Shown here piece after piece: positions 38,501 to 53,500 of a DNA stretch of 64,000 bases (positions are counted from its first letter, which is position 1; every line of letters begins with the position of its first letter). The translations under genes were made by a program, and so were the position numbers. The notes under the pieces were generated by a model that worked only from the letters and a program-made list of their open reading frames with translations, did no database searches and had not been told where the DNA came from. The stretch lies in NCBI RefSeq assembly GCF_964204645.1, contig NC_134026.1, forward strand, positions 22,958,650 through 23,022,649. The letters run 5' to 3'. This stretch comes from Tubulanus polymorphus (Eukaryota; Nemertea; Palaeonemertea; Tubulaniformes; Tubulanidae).

Positions 38501-41500
38501 TACAGAATGACGTCAGCGGCAATTGTCACTCCGAGTACAAAGTAGCTGAAAGAGGATGGAACAGTTTTACAGTTAAAAAGACGAAAGATCTTTTAAGTTG
38601 TACTGATAGACACGGGTTCAGAACTTCTCTACAAACCACTCCATACCGAGTCAATTCGGTAAGAAGCGAAAAATGATGTTCTCTAAAAAGATTAATTAAT
38701 GATTTATTTTCTCCACAAAATTATATTATAATTAACAAAATATGTAAGAGGGTTGATTGACAATATGGAGAGGGACAACAAGCAAGCTTTAAAAGCTTTA
38801 CACAGCTACAAGTGCTGAGGCGAGGTGCCCCTGAAGACGATTTCAAAGTTGAATAGGCAATGTACTACTTCTGTAATTGAATTGCAGGATATCCAGTCCC
38901 TGCCCCTGTTGAAAGGTACCCATGAATGCATTCAGAAAATCCATAAGAGCGGCCGGTTACTGAAAAGTGAATGTACTGAGGTCCACATGTTCCGACCATT
39001 CTCGAAAGAAAACAGTGGTGCAATGACGAAAGCAACTCATGTGCTTGAGTTCCTCCGCGAATCCGCTGGAGTACGAACTTCACCAAGTAAGTAAAACTGA
39101 TGAGAAAATAATTGAAAAAAAAACGGTTACTATACGCGCGTAAATAGTGAGAGACCTAGTACCAGGGTACTGTCGTAAAAAGTCGTGAAACATGTCTTCC
39201 GAACGTGCGTAACGTTTCAAAGTCCTGAGTTCAAGTGTTGTTAATCGATAGTTCTAATTGTTTTCTATGATTACTGGTTAATGTACAACTACTCGGGTTA
39301 TAAAGCTATCGCTGATAAAACAATGATTCAAATAGGTTTAAAGATCGAAAAATATGAATCCAAATCATAAAAATCTGGACAAAGAGCTTATCATGTTTCG
39401 AAGTTCAAGTTCGAGTGGATTTTCGCACCTTGATTGTTATCAGTGGCGTAATTGTTTTTTCCCGAAAATAATGGTTTGGGGTATAGAATTGTGCCCATCC
39501 TTTTTGTAGGAGGCAACTTGCGTCGGGGAAATTTGTTTTTCGAACACGAACATGACGCAGAGCAACAACGAACCAACATTCTCCAGGCAACCAATCTGAT
39601 AAGGCAAATTTGCGAAATGACTCAAACTGACATCAGGCCAGAAACTCCCCATCTGTTCTCGAGTCTTGTCTACAGTTTGAGACAACTCGACAGCGCCTCG
39701 CTCAGAGATATGCACAGAAGAATCACATCAAATGCTGTCTGCACAAATAATCATAAAATTGCCAAGTGAGTGTTCCTTTGTGCGTGACTGATAATCCAAT
39801 TCCATAAAAAAGAAATAGATCTCCTTTTCCGCAATTTGACGATGATGATATTTGTCACCATATTCGATATAGCCTGAAAATGACGGTTTGAGCTTGATTG
39901 AGCTTGGAAAAGAATTCATTTCCTGATTTATCTTTTCTCAGGAAGTATTTCCACGATGCCATCCCTATGGTGAATTCCGAGGCTTCAGTTGCACTAATCA
40001 GCGCTCTGGTCACTAATCAACATATGCGAGGTTTGGAAGCGGACATGTGGGTCACGTCTCTCGCGTTCATCCAATCACCTACCACGCAAATGCTCAAATC
40101 TGTTCAGGTAATCACAATCGTAGCTCCAAGCAATTGAAAAAAGAACATTTTTTTCGGTTTGATCAAAAGCAATTAACACCGTGCTATTTGATTTTTGCAG
40201 AGATTATTAGAAGGCCAACCACGTAAGAGCGCTTTCCTGTCCGTATCGGCAATGGTCAACACGTTCTGTAAACATAATTCAGAATGCCATCGTCTCACCG
40301 AATTCGACGGGATTGCAAACATTCTCGGACAACGGCTCGGGACTAGTTGCAAATTCTCCAGCGAAAGTGATAGGCAGTATTTATTCATGGCACTGCGAGC
40401 GGTTGGTAATATGGGGCATTCGACAAATTTGGCCCGTCGTCTGCAAGGTTGCATGCGCGACACGACAAACCCGATTGAAATACGATTAGCCGCCATCGAC
40501 GCCTACCGCAGAATGCCTTGTTCCGTCGATGTAAGTTCAGCGTACGAAAATAGAAAAAAAAGAATGATTATATACTTGAGACCCATTTAGTTATTTTGAA
40601 TGAACAGAAGGCCGCATTACATACGACTTTTCGAACATTATTTGCCGCTTTCTGATATATCCATAGATCGGGCAATAATTGTTGAGTATATTATGTAGAA
40701 AGGTCTGCTGGAGTCATGTACTGTGATGATTCTGATTAGAATAGAAATATCGTATATTTCAGAACACGCATTTGATAGATTTGTTCACGAACAAAAAAGA
40801 AGACCCAGAGGTACGCATCGCAGCCTACAAGGTACTGATGCAGTGCGCCTCACCCGAGCTGCTCGACACAATCAAAGCCACGATGTCTCGTGAAGATGTC
40901 AACCAAGTAGCTTCGTTCGTCTGGTCGCATTTGAACAACCTGCTGAAGACGAACGATATTCACAAGCAAAACATTCGTAAAATTCTCGACGAGACTGACC
41001 TCAACAATGCGTTCGATATGGATAAAAGGAAGTTCTCGAGAAACTACGAAGCTTCGTACTTCTCAGACATGGCCAACGCCGGAATCAAAGCCGAAAGCAA
41101 CGTGGTGTTTTCACCGAAGTCGTTCGCACCACGATCGGTCAACCTGAATTTAACGATGGATCTATTTGGCGAAACGTTCAACCTTCTGGAAGTCGGAGGA
41201 CGCGTCGAAGGCTTGGAGGAAATGGCCGAAAAACTGTTTGGCCCGAAAGGTTATTTCTCCGACAATTCGATCAAAGATACGATCAAGAGAACTCGCCGTA
41301 GCATCAATGACATTAACCGTATTCACGAACAGGTAGAAAACTGTGAATAAAGGATTTGAAATATAAGTTCATGAAATCAAATTATTCAATCTATCACTCG
41401 TTCATTTTCAGTACAAAGGTGGAGCGAACAGAGACTTAAAGGGAAATATGTATTTACGTATTTTCGGCCACGAACTGAGCTACTTAGAACTGACGAACAT

Positions 41501-44500
41501 GGGTGGAAGTGGCATGAACATTCTCGATATTCTTATTGCGTTGGCCAGAGATCACCACATCGACGTGTCGAAAAGTTTCATGTTCTTGGATACAACGATG
41601 ACCATCCCCTTGATGACTGGTATGCCGCTGAAACTGTCCGTCAACGGAACTTCAACTATCAACCTTAAAATCAAAGGAAAAATGGACATGAGAAAATTAG
41701 GCAGTAGTCCACGGAGTCTCGACATTACAGGATATGTAAAACCAAGGTAAAGAAGCTAATCCGATATTGATATACTGGCATTTTAATACCATTCCCAATA
41801 ACTTATCTTATAGCTTCACAATTCTTTTACAGTGGTGCTGTAGAAATATCTTCGCTGATGGGTGTCGATGCTGCAGTTGCGCGAACTGGCCTGAAAATGG
41901 TCACCACCCTGCATTCCAGCACTGAAGTCGACGGCTCCATCGTCATCAAGGATAGCCAGATCGTCAACGTAAAATTCAACATGCCGAGAGATAAGATTGA
42001 AATCCTCAATGTTGAGTGAGTTCCACATGATAATACCTTATTTATCACTAACAATTATACGATTCTTACATCGGTACGTGTATTCTATTGACAGGAATAA
42101 ATTCTTCATCGTTCACCGCGAGACCGAGCGAGAACAAAAGATGCTCGCCACCGAACCAATAAAAAAACGCACATGTACGCCTGCGTACATGACGAAATTG
42201 GCGGGAGTTGAGGTCTGCAGTCAGATGACTTACCCTAATTACGAAAGCGGTAGCTTGGAACCTATTCAGTATCCATTAGCTGGACCTTTTAAATTGGGTG
42301 TAGTTCTTAACAAACGTGATACGCATAGTTCGTACGAGTTTGAAGCCAAACTGTTGACTCGAAAGGTTAGACAAAGATTTCCTCACGTATAAGTTTGCTA
42401 TCATTATATTACTACGTCACAGCCAGTTACAAATGAATTTGATTATATAAACATCAATCATATCTAATCGTATTTTTTCAGCACCGTAAGAACGGCGTTA
42501 CCCACTACGCTCACGAAGCAAAATTGGCGTTTAACACTCCGAATTCACAGGTGAACAGGGAATTGCTTCTGGATTTCAAGTTAAACAGGGCCGATAAGGC
42601 TTTGAGCTTTAACCTCATTTCACCATGGAAGAAAGTCAATATGAACGGTAAAGATTTATTCCAAAATCCCTTTTTTTTTGATTTTCTGAGCTTAAGAATG
42701 TGTTTTTGCAAAATAAGCTTAAGAGAATTGGTTCAAAATGCATTAATTTTATCATCAAAAAAATTTATCTTATTATCATCCAGGTGCCATTTTGAATAAT
42801 GCCGGTCACAAGCGTTTGACCGGACGTCTTATGATGGATCAACTTCGAGAATACTCGCTACTTGCCGAGGTTGAGATTGACACCAAAGAAGGCCGACGAA
42901 CCATTACCCCTAACGTCGAAATCCGCATGCACAACCGCAATACTGTATCCCTGCGAGGCCAGATAGATCACAGCATCGGACAAAGTTTAAGCGCTCATTT
43001 ATCAGTGGAGAATCTTTTCCGTCGACCTTTGACAATGAAGGCTGACTTGAAAAAACAGAAACAAGGCAGTAGTGGCACAAGGTTAGTTAAATCTGCCTTC
43101 ACAACGTTTATTTACAAATGAATCCTTATCGTAAACTTGCAAAATGCCCGTGAAAACTGTTCAAGGCACTTTTTTAGCAAAATAGTGAACATGAAATTAG
43201 AAAATTATTCATCTATTGTCATATCGAATCATTCGATGTAATCATTTCTTGTTAGTTGACAGTTTTGATGAATCTAATTTACATGTATTTGTTAAATCTT
43301 GTCACCAACAGATACGACATATCAAGCGAGTTCCATTCGCAGATCTTTCACTCGAAGGTGAAAGGATTCCTGGACGCAAGACGCGGGAGCCGTTACACGA
43401 GTCGAGTCGAGATCGAATACGGGAAACAGCGTAAACCCGAACATCGCATGGTTGTTAACTACAAGATGAGGGACAGAACATCTGCAACATTCCGACGAGT
43501 GATGGTCGACACGTAAGTCGTGTGACATTAAGTTCATTTCTTCAATCTCTAACACATTCGAACCGAATGCAAAAGTTTGGTTATTTTCAACTTTTTTGAT
43601 AGAACAATGACGTTTACTTTATCTATTACGTTTTATTTTGTCACTTTCTTTTCATTTGTTCAAAAATTTGATTGAAAAATATTTTCCTTCAGCGCAATTG
43701 AGAGCAGCCAATACCCGGATTACGACTTCCATACACGGTTTGATCTTCAGAAAACTACCACTGGTCATTACGAAGGAACTGCATCGTTGCAGTACGGTCG
43801 TAACCCTAATGATATTAACAAAAAAATCGACACACATGTATTACTCAAGTACAACAGAGCTGGCAAAATTGTAAACGTCGAATCTTCGGCTAGTTTCAAG
43901 TATCCAGTCATTGTAAGTGGATTTGTTAGAGTTTAATATAGTCGGACACTACAGTCCAGACCCATCATGAATTATTGAATATTTCTTTTTCAGGAAGCTG
44001 ATTTAGCCACGAAACTGACGGCTAACCACCGACCGTCGCAAACAAAGGTTAATACTGTCTTACAGTGGGCAACTGGTAAGCAGATGACTACCGACGTTAC
44101 CTATCGAAAAACTGGTGAAACGCACTATATCAACGGTGCAATGACCTTACCAGCCAAAGCGCCAATTTCATTCAGCGGAAATGCGAAGCTAGACCCCAGA
44201 GATTTGGCCATATCGGGACAGGTAAATTATGAAGGCCGTATCTATGTTGGTGATGTTGCTTATGTTGGCGACGCTTCTATCAATCACGATCTTACTGCGA
44301 ATCTCCAACTGCCAGACAAACCCCCGGCCAATCTGAAGGTTATTGGCAAGTTGGATCCACGTGATTTCATTGCCAAACTTAATCTGAAACACAATTACAA
44401 AGAGTATAACAGTGAATTGGTGTATAGTCTCAAAACCACTGGAGAATACCCGTCTGTTACTGGCAACCTTGACCTTAAGCACCCCACACGAAGAATTACA

Positions 44501-47500
44501 TCAGTTCTCGAGTTCGGATTTCACCCAAGGAGAGTTGACGGAAAATTGGACTTCAAATGGGACGCTGATAGGGATAGCAGCAAAGTTTTCGCAACGAATG
44601 TGAATTACAGATATGAAAATGAAGGCATTACGGTAACTACTCAAACAACTTACCCAGGACGCACGATGAAAGCAAAATTAGATGCGAATCGAGTAGGAAA
44701 CGCATATAGCTGTCGTACCGAAGCAGAATGGAGTCCAACCGATAAGATTGTACTTGATATATCATTCAACAAAGCCACCAAAACCGACGGACACGATATC
44801 AACGGAAGAATTTCTCTTACATCACCGTTTAAGAATGTGAAGAAAGTTGGATCACAATTTACGTTGACATCCGGCAGTACTCCGACAAGGAAATACCAAG
44901 GAAATGCCGAGGTGTGGTGGGGAGACCAGAAAAAGATCATATTGGATGGAATTCTATCCACCCACTCCATTAAAAACTTCGAAATAAAACTGACAGCTAC
45001 TACACCATTCGACGGTTATCGTAATCTTGGCGGTCATTTGAAAAACGTTATGGACACTTCATTGTCGACAAAGGCATCTATCAAATACGGCAACAAGGGC
45101 ATTGACTTCGATCTTCGACTTGACCGACGAGAACTTACGTTAAAGATGATGTCTCCGTTTGAATACATGGAAAATGCAATGCTCAACTTACGCGTATCGA
45201 CTGCAGATGATGGCATGCGTATGGTCGAACTTCTTTTCCGTTCCAAGCCACTCATTGATGATGTTACTGTGACGGTTGGTGTAAATCCCACGGGTTGGAA
45301 GAACTTTGGTGGAAAACTAGCGATTAGAACGCCATTCGAGTTGGTGAAAACTGCTGACGTAGAATTGGTTAGTTTGCTGACTGACAGGGAATTTAAAATG
45401 ACGTTTGGTGGCAATTATAACGGAGTGCAAGGAAAATACAGCTTGAATTTGAAAAATAATGGCAATCTTGGTAGAAACAACGTCGAATTCATGATGAGCG
45501 GCAGATGGAAGCAACGTATGGTTGAACTGATTATGAAACACAACGACAACGGAAGACAATTTAACTCGAATTTCGATCTAACGTACAACACCATGAAACT
45601 GCTTTCGGCTGCACTTGACGTGTTCCATGATGCGAACGATGTTCACGTTGAAAATAACGGAAACTACGTATGGGAGCTTAATCTATATCAGAAGAAGTAC
45701 ACATACAATCACTCCTGGAGACAGAAATTTACGAAAAGTGATGGACAAGTTTCGGCCCAGCACGCCATTACTGTTAACGGTCGTAATTACGTGTTCGATT
45801 TAAGTGGTTCGCATAGGTTCTCATTGGGAACTAGACGCATGATTGGTACTCTCGAAATGACTATTCCCGGACTTTCTGAAAAGGTCATCACTAAATTGCA
45901 CTACGTCAGAAACGGAAAGGAGAACCTCGAAGCTAAATTGAATGTATTCAGCGGTGTCCGTATATTTAACGTTGAGTTCGATTACAAGTTTGATGGCAGT
46001 TATGCTAACGTAGATGCAAATTTGAACCTGGACGTCAGTGGAGTCGTTGCTACAGCAGTAAATCCGATCGATATGAACATCAAGACGCATTATTCGGGAT
46101 TCCCGTACACAACGCATTTTGAAATAACAGGCCTGAAAGACCGCTTCGTCGTCGATCTGCGACACGAGAGACGGTCTTATTCAACCTACTTTACCAGGCT
46201 AGATGCAGACATTTACGGGAAACAGGCCAGTCTTCAGTCAACCTACGAAAAAACTTTTGATTCGATGAGCAGCGACATAAAGATCAAAACTCCGTATAAA
46301 CATCTTCAAACTCTAGATACGCTAATCAAGTGGAATGGTTACATTGGTGGGCAATTCATGCACTCTTACAAAGTTGTCTATTCTGGGGAGAAATACCAGT
46401 TCACTTATGCAGCTGACCAACAGATGACTACATTGACAAATCACGTGACGACTATCAGTTTAACCAGTAATATTCCATCTTACGAAAACGTTCAGATTAA
46501 GTTTGACCAATCACTGACTCATAATAAGTACCAACTTATCAAAGACATGACCATCGGACAGAAGTTGCAATGGCAGTCAACCTTCACCATCGAGTACGAG
46601 AACAACCGTCCGTCATCAACATGGGTCGCAACGATCAACGGAAACAAAATCAATATACACGGTGAAGCTCTTTATCAAAAACCATCATTTAATGGAGAAC
46701 TCAAGTTTGAATTTACTCCATTAAACGGAGAACTAAGCTCTATTGTTACTAACGTTAGGCTGAATCATGGAGAAGAACTCGAATTGCATGGAGATTTCAA
46801 GTTGACATGTCATCATATGAAAAACATCGATATGAAATATGACCTGAACAAAATAGCCAACAAATGGCACTCTGCATTTGAGGCTAATGTAGAAAATATG
46901 GGCAAATACGAGATGAACGCTGAATTCAAAAAATCATTGGAAAATGCTAGATTTACGATGAAAACTCCACATGAAAAGCTGAAGTCGCTTGAATCTACGT
47001 TTGAGTATAATCCAGAAAATCCATTCCGAAATGTAAAATTAACCGGGGAACTTATCTATTCCGGATACAAGAAAGCGTCACTGTCGGGTAAATTGAAAAT
47101 CAAGTCGTTGAAAGACATCGAGGTTGAATTCACAGCAAACGCTCCATCACGAAACTACGAGCTCAAGCTGATGCGCAGGAAAGATATTGGAATGTCCAGT
47201 ACGAAATTCTTAGTCGACAATGCTGGATCGAAATTTGAATTTTCCTCACTGTATCATCCAAAGAATCCTTTCAATTTAAAAGTTGAACTGAAAACACCGA
47301 TACAGTTCATCTCATCGATGTTGCTTGAAATAAACAACGATGTGAAAAGTTACAATGAATTTAAGCATAAGTTCGTGTTCGAATACAACATTTACGTCGC
47401 CCGTGTCAGACTGGAAAATGAATGGGAAGTCAACGGACCAGAATTAGTCAAAGGAGCCATGAGAATGACGAGTCCAATAAATTCGTACGAGTTCTTGCTA

Positions 47501-50500
47501 TTTACCGTCGATCACAGGCGGCAAGGTGACGATTTACTGACTGATGTAGAATTCAACCGAGTGTCAAGACAGAGGTTCCAGTTAAGACAGAGATTGAACC
47601 AGATAGACCGACGATATGAGCTTGATCTCGAAACACCTTGGGAAGAAATGAGAACGATGAAAGTTGTGGCTGTACAAGAGGGAGAGGGTTCCAGCTACAA
47701 CTTCAAATTGGATATGGAGATTCCACGATACAAGTTAGACTATTCGTCAATTCGACGACCAAGTTCAATAAAGACCATTTTGAAATTGGATACACCCCAT
47801 GATGGTTTCAGAAAAATCTCCCAAACCATGGAATTACAATTAGACGATGACACTACCGATTTCGGTTACAATGTCGACATTTCTAAACGCTATAACTTCG
47901 AAGCGAAATACAACCAACGAAACCAAATTGGAAACGGTATTGAAAGGAAGATATCAATTACTGGAAGTACCCCACACGATGTAATGAGGTCAATATCCAT
48001 CGATCTAACCTATGGTGGTGTGTGGAATAATTTCAAGAGTAATTTGATTATCAACCACAATAAACTACAAGTTCCGGTCTATGTTGTTTTGAATTATAAA
48101 GCAAAAGCTAATGCTGAGTTTTCACTGAAAGGCCCGGTTATGGAACTGGTGTTAAAATACGACAAGTCAAATGATTACACGTATGTTACTGAAACAAACT
48201 TACGTTACGGCAGCGATATGTATATCCGGCTGAACAACGAATTAAGACCGCATAGTTGGACAAGTTGGGGAGGCTCATTAAAATTGGAAACGTCGTTTGA
48301 AAGATTGGAGATGACGAAGATAGACTTTTCTCACACTGGATCAAGACTTTCATTCACCAACAACATCAAACTGGATTCCCAACGTTATGGGGAGATAAAC
48401 TGCAAAACTGAATGGACGACCCGGCCACAGTACAACGCGAAGGTAGCCATTCTCACGCCTTTTGATTCGTGGGAGAAAATTGAACTGTCACTGAATCACA
48501 TGGGCAGCAAAAAGGAATTCACCACAACTATCTCAGCAGTTACAAATACAAAGAGGCTCAGCGGTACATTTAACTTTAAGAACATCAACGGTCTCGAGGC
48601 TCACTTAATGTTATTGACACCATTCAAAGGGTATAACCGAGTCTCAGCAGCATTCAGTCACACTGGAGTGCTCCGAAACTTCCGTACCGGTTTAACGATT
48701 TCACGACCTGGCCGGGAATATAAAGTGAACGTCGAATTCAAGAAGCGACCAGAAATTGAAGTTCGACTAGTTGTCAAGACGCCCTACAAACATTACAAGC
48801 ATCTAGAGTTTTACATGAAGCATTCTGGCAATTTCCGACAATTCACCAACACCGGTTTGCTACAGCTGAGACGAGGAAAGCGCATTGATACCAAAGTTAT
48901 CATCGATACAAATGATTTGAGTGCGCTGTATGTTCGAGGAGAAGTAAAAACTCCATATGAGAAGATGAAACAGTTGGTTGCCTCATATCGACACAGCAGC
49001 AATTCTGCAGATTTAACTGGCAACTTAGATATCACTTTTAACGGCCGTGCTATAAACACGATTCTAGCGTTCAAAATGCCAACGCTGAATGACATCACTG
49101 GATCCATAACGATGAAAACACCGTACACAAATTATCAAGAACTTGTTGCTTCATTCGAACATAAAGGTCATTCGAAGGCATTCCATACCAACGGTAAAAT
49201 CCAATACATGACTGGAAAAACTATTTCTGGTGAATTGACGTTTGGAAGGGAGATTAGAAAGATTGATGTTGAACTGAAAATAAGATCCCCGTGTCCACGC
49301 ATTCCAAATGCTGCTGTCATACTGAAGTTTGATGCAAACGACAAACTGGACTCCAAATTACAAATCCTCAGTGGTTTAAATGAAGCTATGTTTGATTCTG
49401 GTCTATTGGTAGCTGCCAATGCAATTGATGGGCATTTACTTATTAAGACTCCTTTCAAGCCGATGCGCAAAGCTGAATTTAAGTTGGCAGTCACTGACCA
49501 AATCGTAGCGTCGTTTGAAGTTGATCATAATGCTGGAAAAAGCGAAGGATCAACAACATTCAAATACAACAAACAAAATGGCATGGAGTTAACTGCGAAA
49601 GTAAATACACCACACGACATATCAGGGTTAATTTCTGCTACTATAGCAAACCGTTGGACGACATACTCTGGTACTACAAACTTCCAGTGGGCTGCAGACA
49701 AGAAAATAACGTTTAGTGAAGACACTAAATTTACAAAAACACATGGTTTAGTGAGCAAGTCGTATATTTATACTCCGTTCGAAAGACTTGAGATCATATC
49801 TCTTGAACTGCACCACAATGGCAATATGGATGATTTCACGACCAATGCTGTTGCTGAATTTGGCATGGGTAACAAGGCATATGCGGCTGTGCAATTCACA
49901 AAAGGTGTCAGTGGCATTTTATCATTCCGAAGCCCATTCAATTATGCAGAGAACTTGAGTTTGAAGTATAGCAAGAGAGTAGTCGATGGAAAAGACGGTG
50001 TCCATTTGGAGACATCGTGGGCCGAGGGTAAAAAAGTAACGTTTGATTTTGGACACAAATTCTCTGGTATCCCATCCGCCTTAACGCTCGATGTTTACGC
50101 AAAGATAACCACCCCAACGAGTTGTTTGCCACGACTGACAATTGATATGGAACACAAACACGGCGACGGATTCATTAGTAATAAGTTGGCTGTTACTACT
50201 CGCAGACGATATGACACAGAACTTGATCTTGAATGGAGTGGCACAGGAGTAAAAGCAGAGCTAAATACCAGATCACCGGTACCAATGCAAATAACTATGA
50301 ATTTGCTGAAAACTGGTAACGACGTGACAGGAAACATGATGGCTAACTGGGACACGCGGGTATTGGACAAAAACGTTCAGGTTAACCTCATGCACACCGA
50401 CAGTTCCAATTACTTTATGCAAAAATACACGACATCAGTCAAAGTGACTTTACCATGGAGAACTATGGGCGCCGAGAACTATTTCGAAAAGACGACATAC

Positions 50501-53500
50501 AAAAGAATTCACCGACTGACGACGACTCTCGACGAATCCCGAAACAGAAAAGCTTCTTGGGAACTGATAGTTAATGACAAATCCAGAACGTACGTGAGCA
50601 ATTTCGATGGTGAACTCACAGTGACGACGCCGCTCCGCACGGTCCGCACAAAATTCTCCCATTTGCGAAACTCGGTTAAACACGACGATTCTTTGGAGAT
50701 TATGTGGGACGCTGCCAGTGATATGGCGAAAAAGGTTACAACTCGAAGTGTTATAGAAACCAGAGGCAAAACGAATACTATGAAGCTGTCACTTACGCAT
50801 CCTAGACTATCAAAGGTAAGCTTCGCGTGTATTTCGATGAATTGTTTTGGGTGTGTCAACATCGGAGTTGGAATTTAAAAAGCTTTCTGAACTAAAGATA
50901 AATTTGTTTCCTCTTTTCCAGCCTATTTCAATTTCTGGTGAAGTGACGATGAACAGCGGTAATAAGCTCATTGATTTGAAATCCACCTTGGACTATTCTA
51001 CTGATCCACGTGACCTGATAACAATGTATATGACCATACAGTCGAGAGGACAAGCAATGGACTACGTAACAACAATCGGTTACACGCATCCTAAATCAAA
51101 CTCCGACCATAAAATCACGATTACGACGATTGACACAAGCTCTAGATTGGAAGGTGGTATCGAAATAAAATATGTGGGAAAAATTGCTGAGTTGAGGATG
51201 GAAATTGACAAGTTAAAACGATCACTACTGATAAAGGTAAAAAAGCACGCTTGGATTTTTCTCTTTTATATGAAATTATCTTCTATAAAATATATCCTGC
51301 AGGTTCCTGTAATGAAACCACGTCTTTCCCATTTAATCGCCAATGGCAAAGTGGAAAGAACCTCATCAGGATACAAGGTAGACTGGACGAGCAGTTATGG
51401 GGTGAGGAAAGTGGAAGCTGAGGTAGACATTAACATGGTAGTACCGAGTATTGATCTTCGTCTAAATCATGACAGTGGTAATTACCTCGAGATGTCAGTG
51501 TATGTAAAAATATACAAATGCCGTATTCTAGTAATATTATTTGTTATCATTGTCCAATTGCAGAAAATCCAGACAATCTTTTGCACCTGTATGCCCGTTA
51601 CCTTAGTCACAAAGAACTAAAAATAGAGGCTTATCGTCTGCAAAATGGTCTGAGAATTACTGACGGCTTATTGACTTTATACATGAATACGACTAGACTT
51701 CTTCATACTCGTCTTCACTGGAGACCAAATTTCTACAAAGAGGCTAAGGTAAAACTCTAATTATTCATCAATATTTTTAGAAAGGTAACGTTGAACCAAA
51801 TTAACCGTGTTTTGTTTTCTATTCAGTCATACTTCAGTTCCCAGTTGAGTGACTACCGCACAAGAACATCAGAGATGCTGGAAGCAAATCGTTTGGCATT
51901 TGCTCGATTCAGAGCCAGCCGATCTCAGGAAATCAAATCAAGTATTCCCGATGTCACCGAGCTACAGAACTACATCCGCAGTGAAATAGACTCCGTTCTA
52001 ACTGAAGTGAACATTGTTAGAAATGCGTTCGATGTTATGTACAATAATAACGAATTCTTCATGCAGGATATCTCGACTCACGTTGGACGTGCTGCTGCAT
52101 ACATCCAGTATGTATAAATTCGCACGGATATGTTTTTCTCTTGTTGTTTTATTTTTCTTTTGTTAATTAATTCTAAAAAGCACCAAAAAGATTAAGAAAA
52201 TTAACTCTCGTACCTTTTAGGGCAAAGACCAGGATTGTCGGCCTCCGAGCTCTTCGTGCATGGGGACACTTGAAACGTACGTCGTTGCAACGTTTGGCAG
52301 TGTACCGACGCAAATTGGAGGAAAAACTAAATAATCTGCAGGATGTAATCGCCGAACTTGTTCTCAAGTTCAGACCAGCTTGGCAAAAGTATGGCTACAT
52401 GATGATAAGCAGTTACAATGTAGTTGTGCAGAGGATTTCTCACACTATGGAAGAGATGGTTGAAAAAATGGAGGTTAGTTGATAAAACCTTTTAAACATG
52501 TTTTGCATTTTAGAGAATCGCATATGTTCTATGAATATCTATTGACTTACGAACTGTATTTCTTAAACAGGATTTAAAAGTCCAGATTGTGGATTATTTC
52601 GATAATCAATTTGACTTCATCAGCTTGCGAATGCAACCATACTGGACTAAGTTTACAGGTTTGTATTACATCGGGTGATCGATGCTTTAAAACCTCGTGC
52701 TTCTTTGATTCTTACGAAGAGATTTCTTCGTTTACAGAATGGCGCCGTAGCTTGAGGAGTTCTCTTGCCAATGTCGATGACGAAGGATACCTCAGAAGCC
52801 TTTTGGAAAACTTAAGCAGGTATCGTGATAGTTACAACAGATGGGCTGCTGAAGTTAATGCCAAATACAAGGAAGTCATGCAGAAGGTCGAACAAAAGGT
52901 TGACGAACAAATGGAAAAGATTCTTGGTCATCGTTTAACTCAGATGGCCATTGCTAAATCCAAACAGCTTTATGAAGAGGTAAAGAATAGAGTAAATGCA
53001 TCCATCAGGGTATTCTTTAGAAACAAGTTCACAAATCTGAATCATCTACTCTTTTACAATGCTAGGCTAAGCGTCTTTACATTGAATACGAAGTTGAAAA
53101 GAATTTCCAAGAACTTGTTGCCACATCAATTGAAACTGGCAAGAAAGTACTTCGCAGCCAACTCCATGACATCGCGAAGAGTTTCCTACTGTTGGACAAA
53201 TCAGGATTTACAGTGTGGGACCCGAAGAATGGGGAAATTCAAGCTGAAATCTATCTGCCAACCAAGATCAAACAACTGAATAAGTTGCCAGAATTCAACC
53301 TTAACCAACTGAAAGCAGAATTGAATAAACTCTACCGGAAATTCATACCGAAATCCGATTACACCGTATGGGACTACTTCTATATGTACAGACCATCATC
53401 TGATATCAATAATTGGCTACCACCATTTAAAGGTAACGAAATTAATATTGCTTTGCAAATGTTTTGTGACCATGTGCTTGAAAACGTGGAATTCGTTCTA

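Noticed and set aside
44189-50862. Many antisense frames over the giant apolipophorin exon
   Set aside because: They are shadows of a long, codon-biased coding exon, with no independent motifs or splice context.
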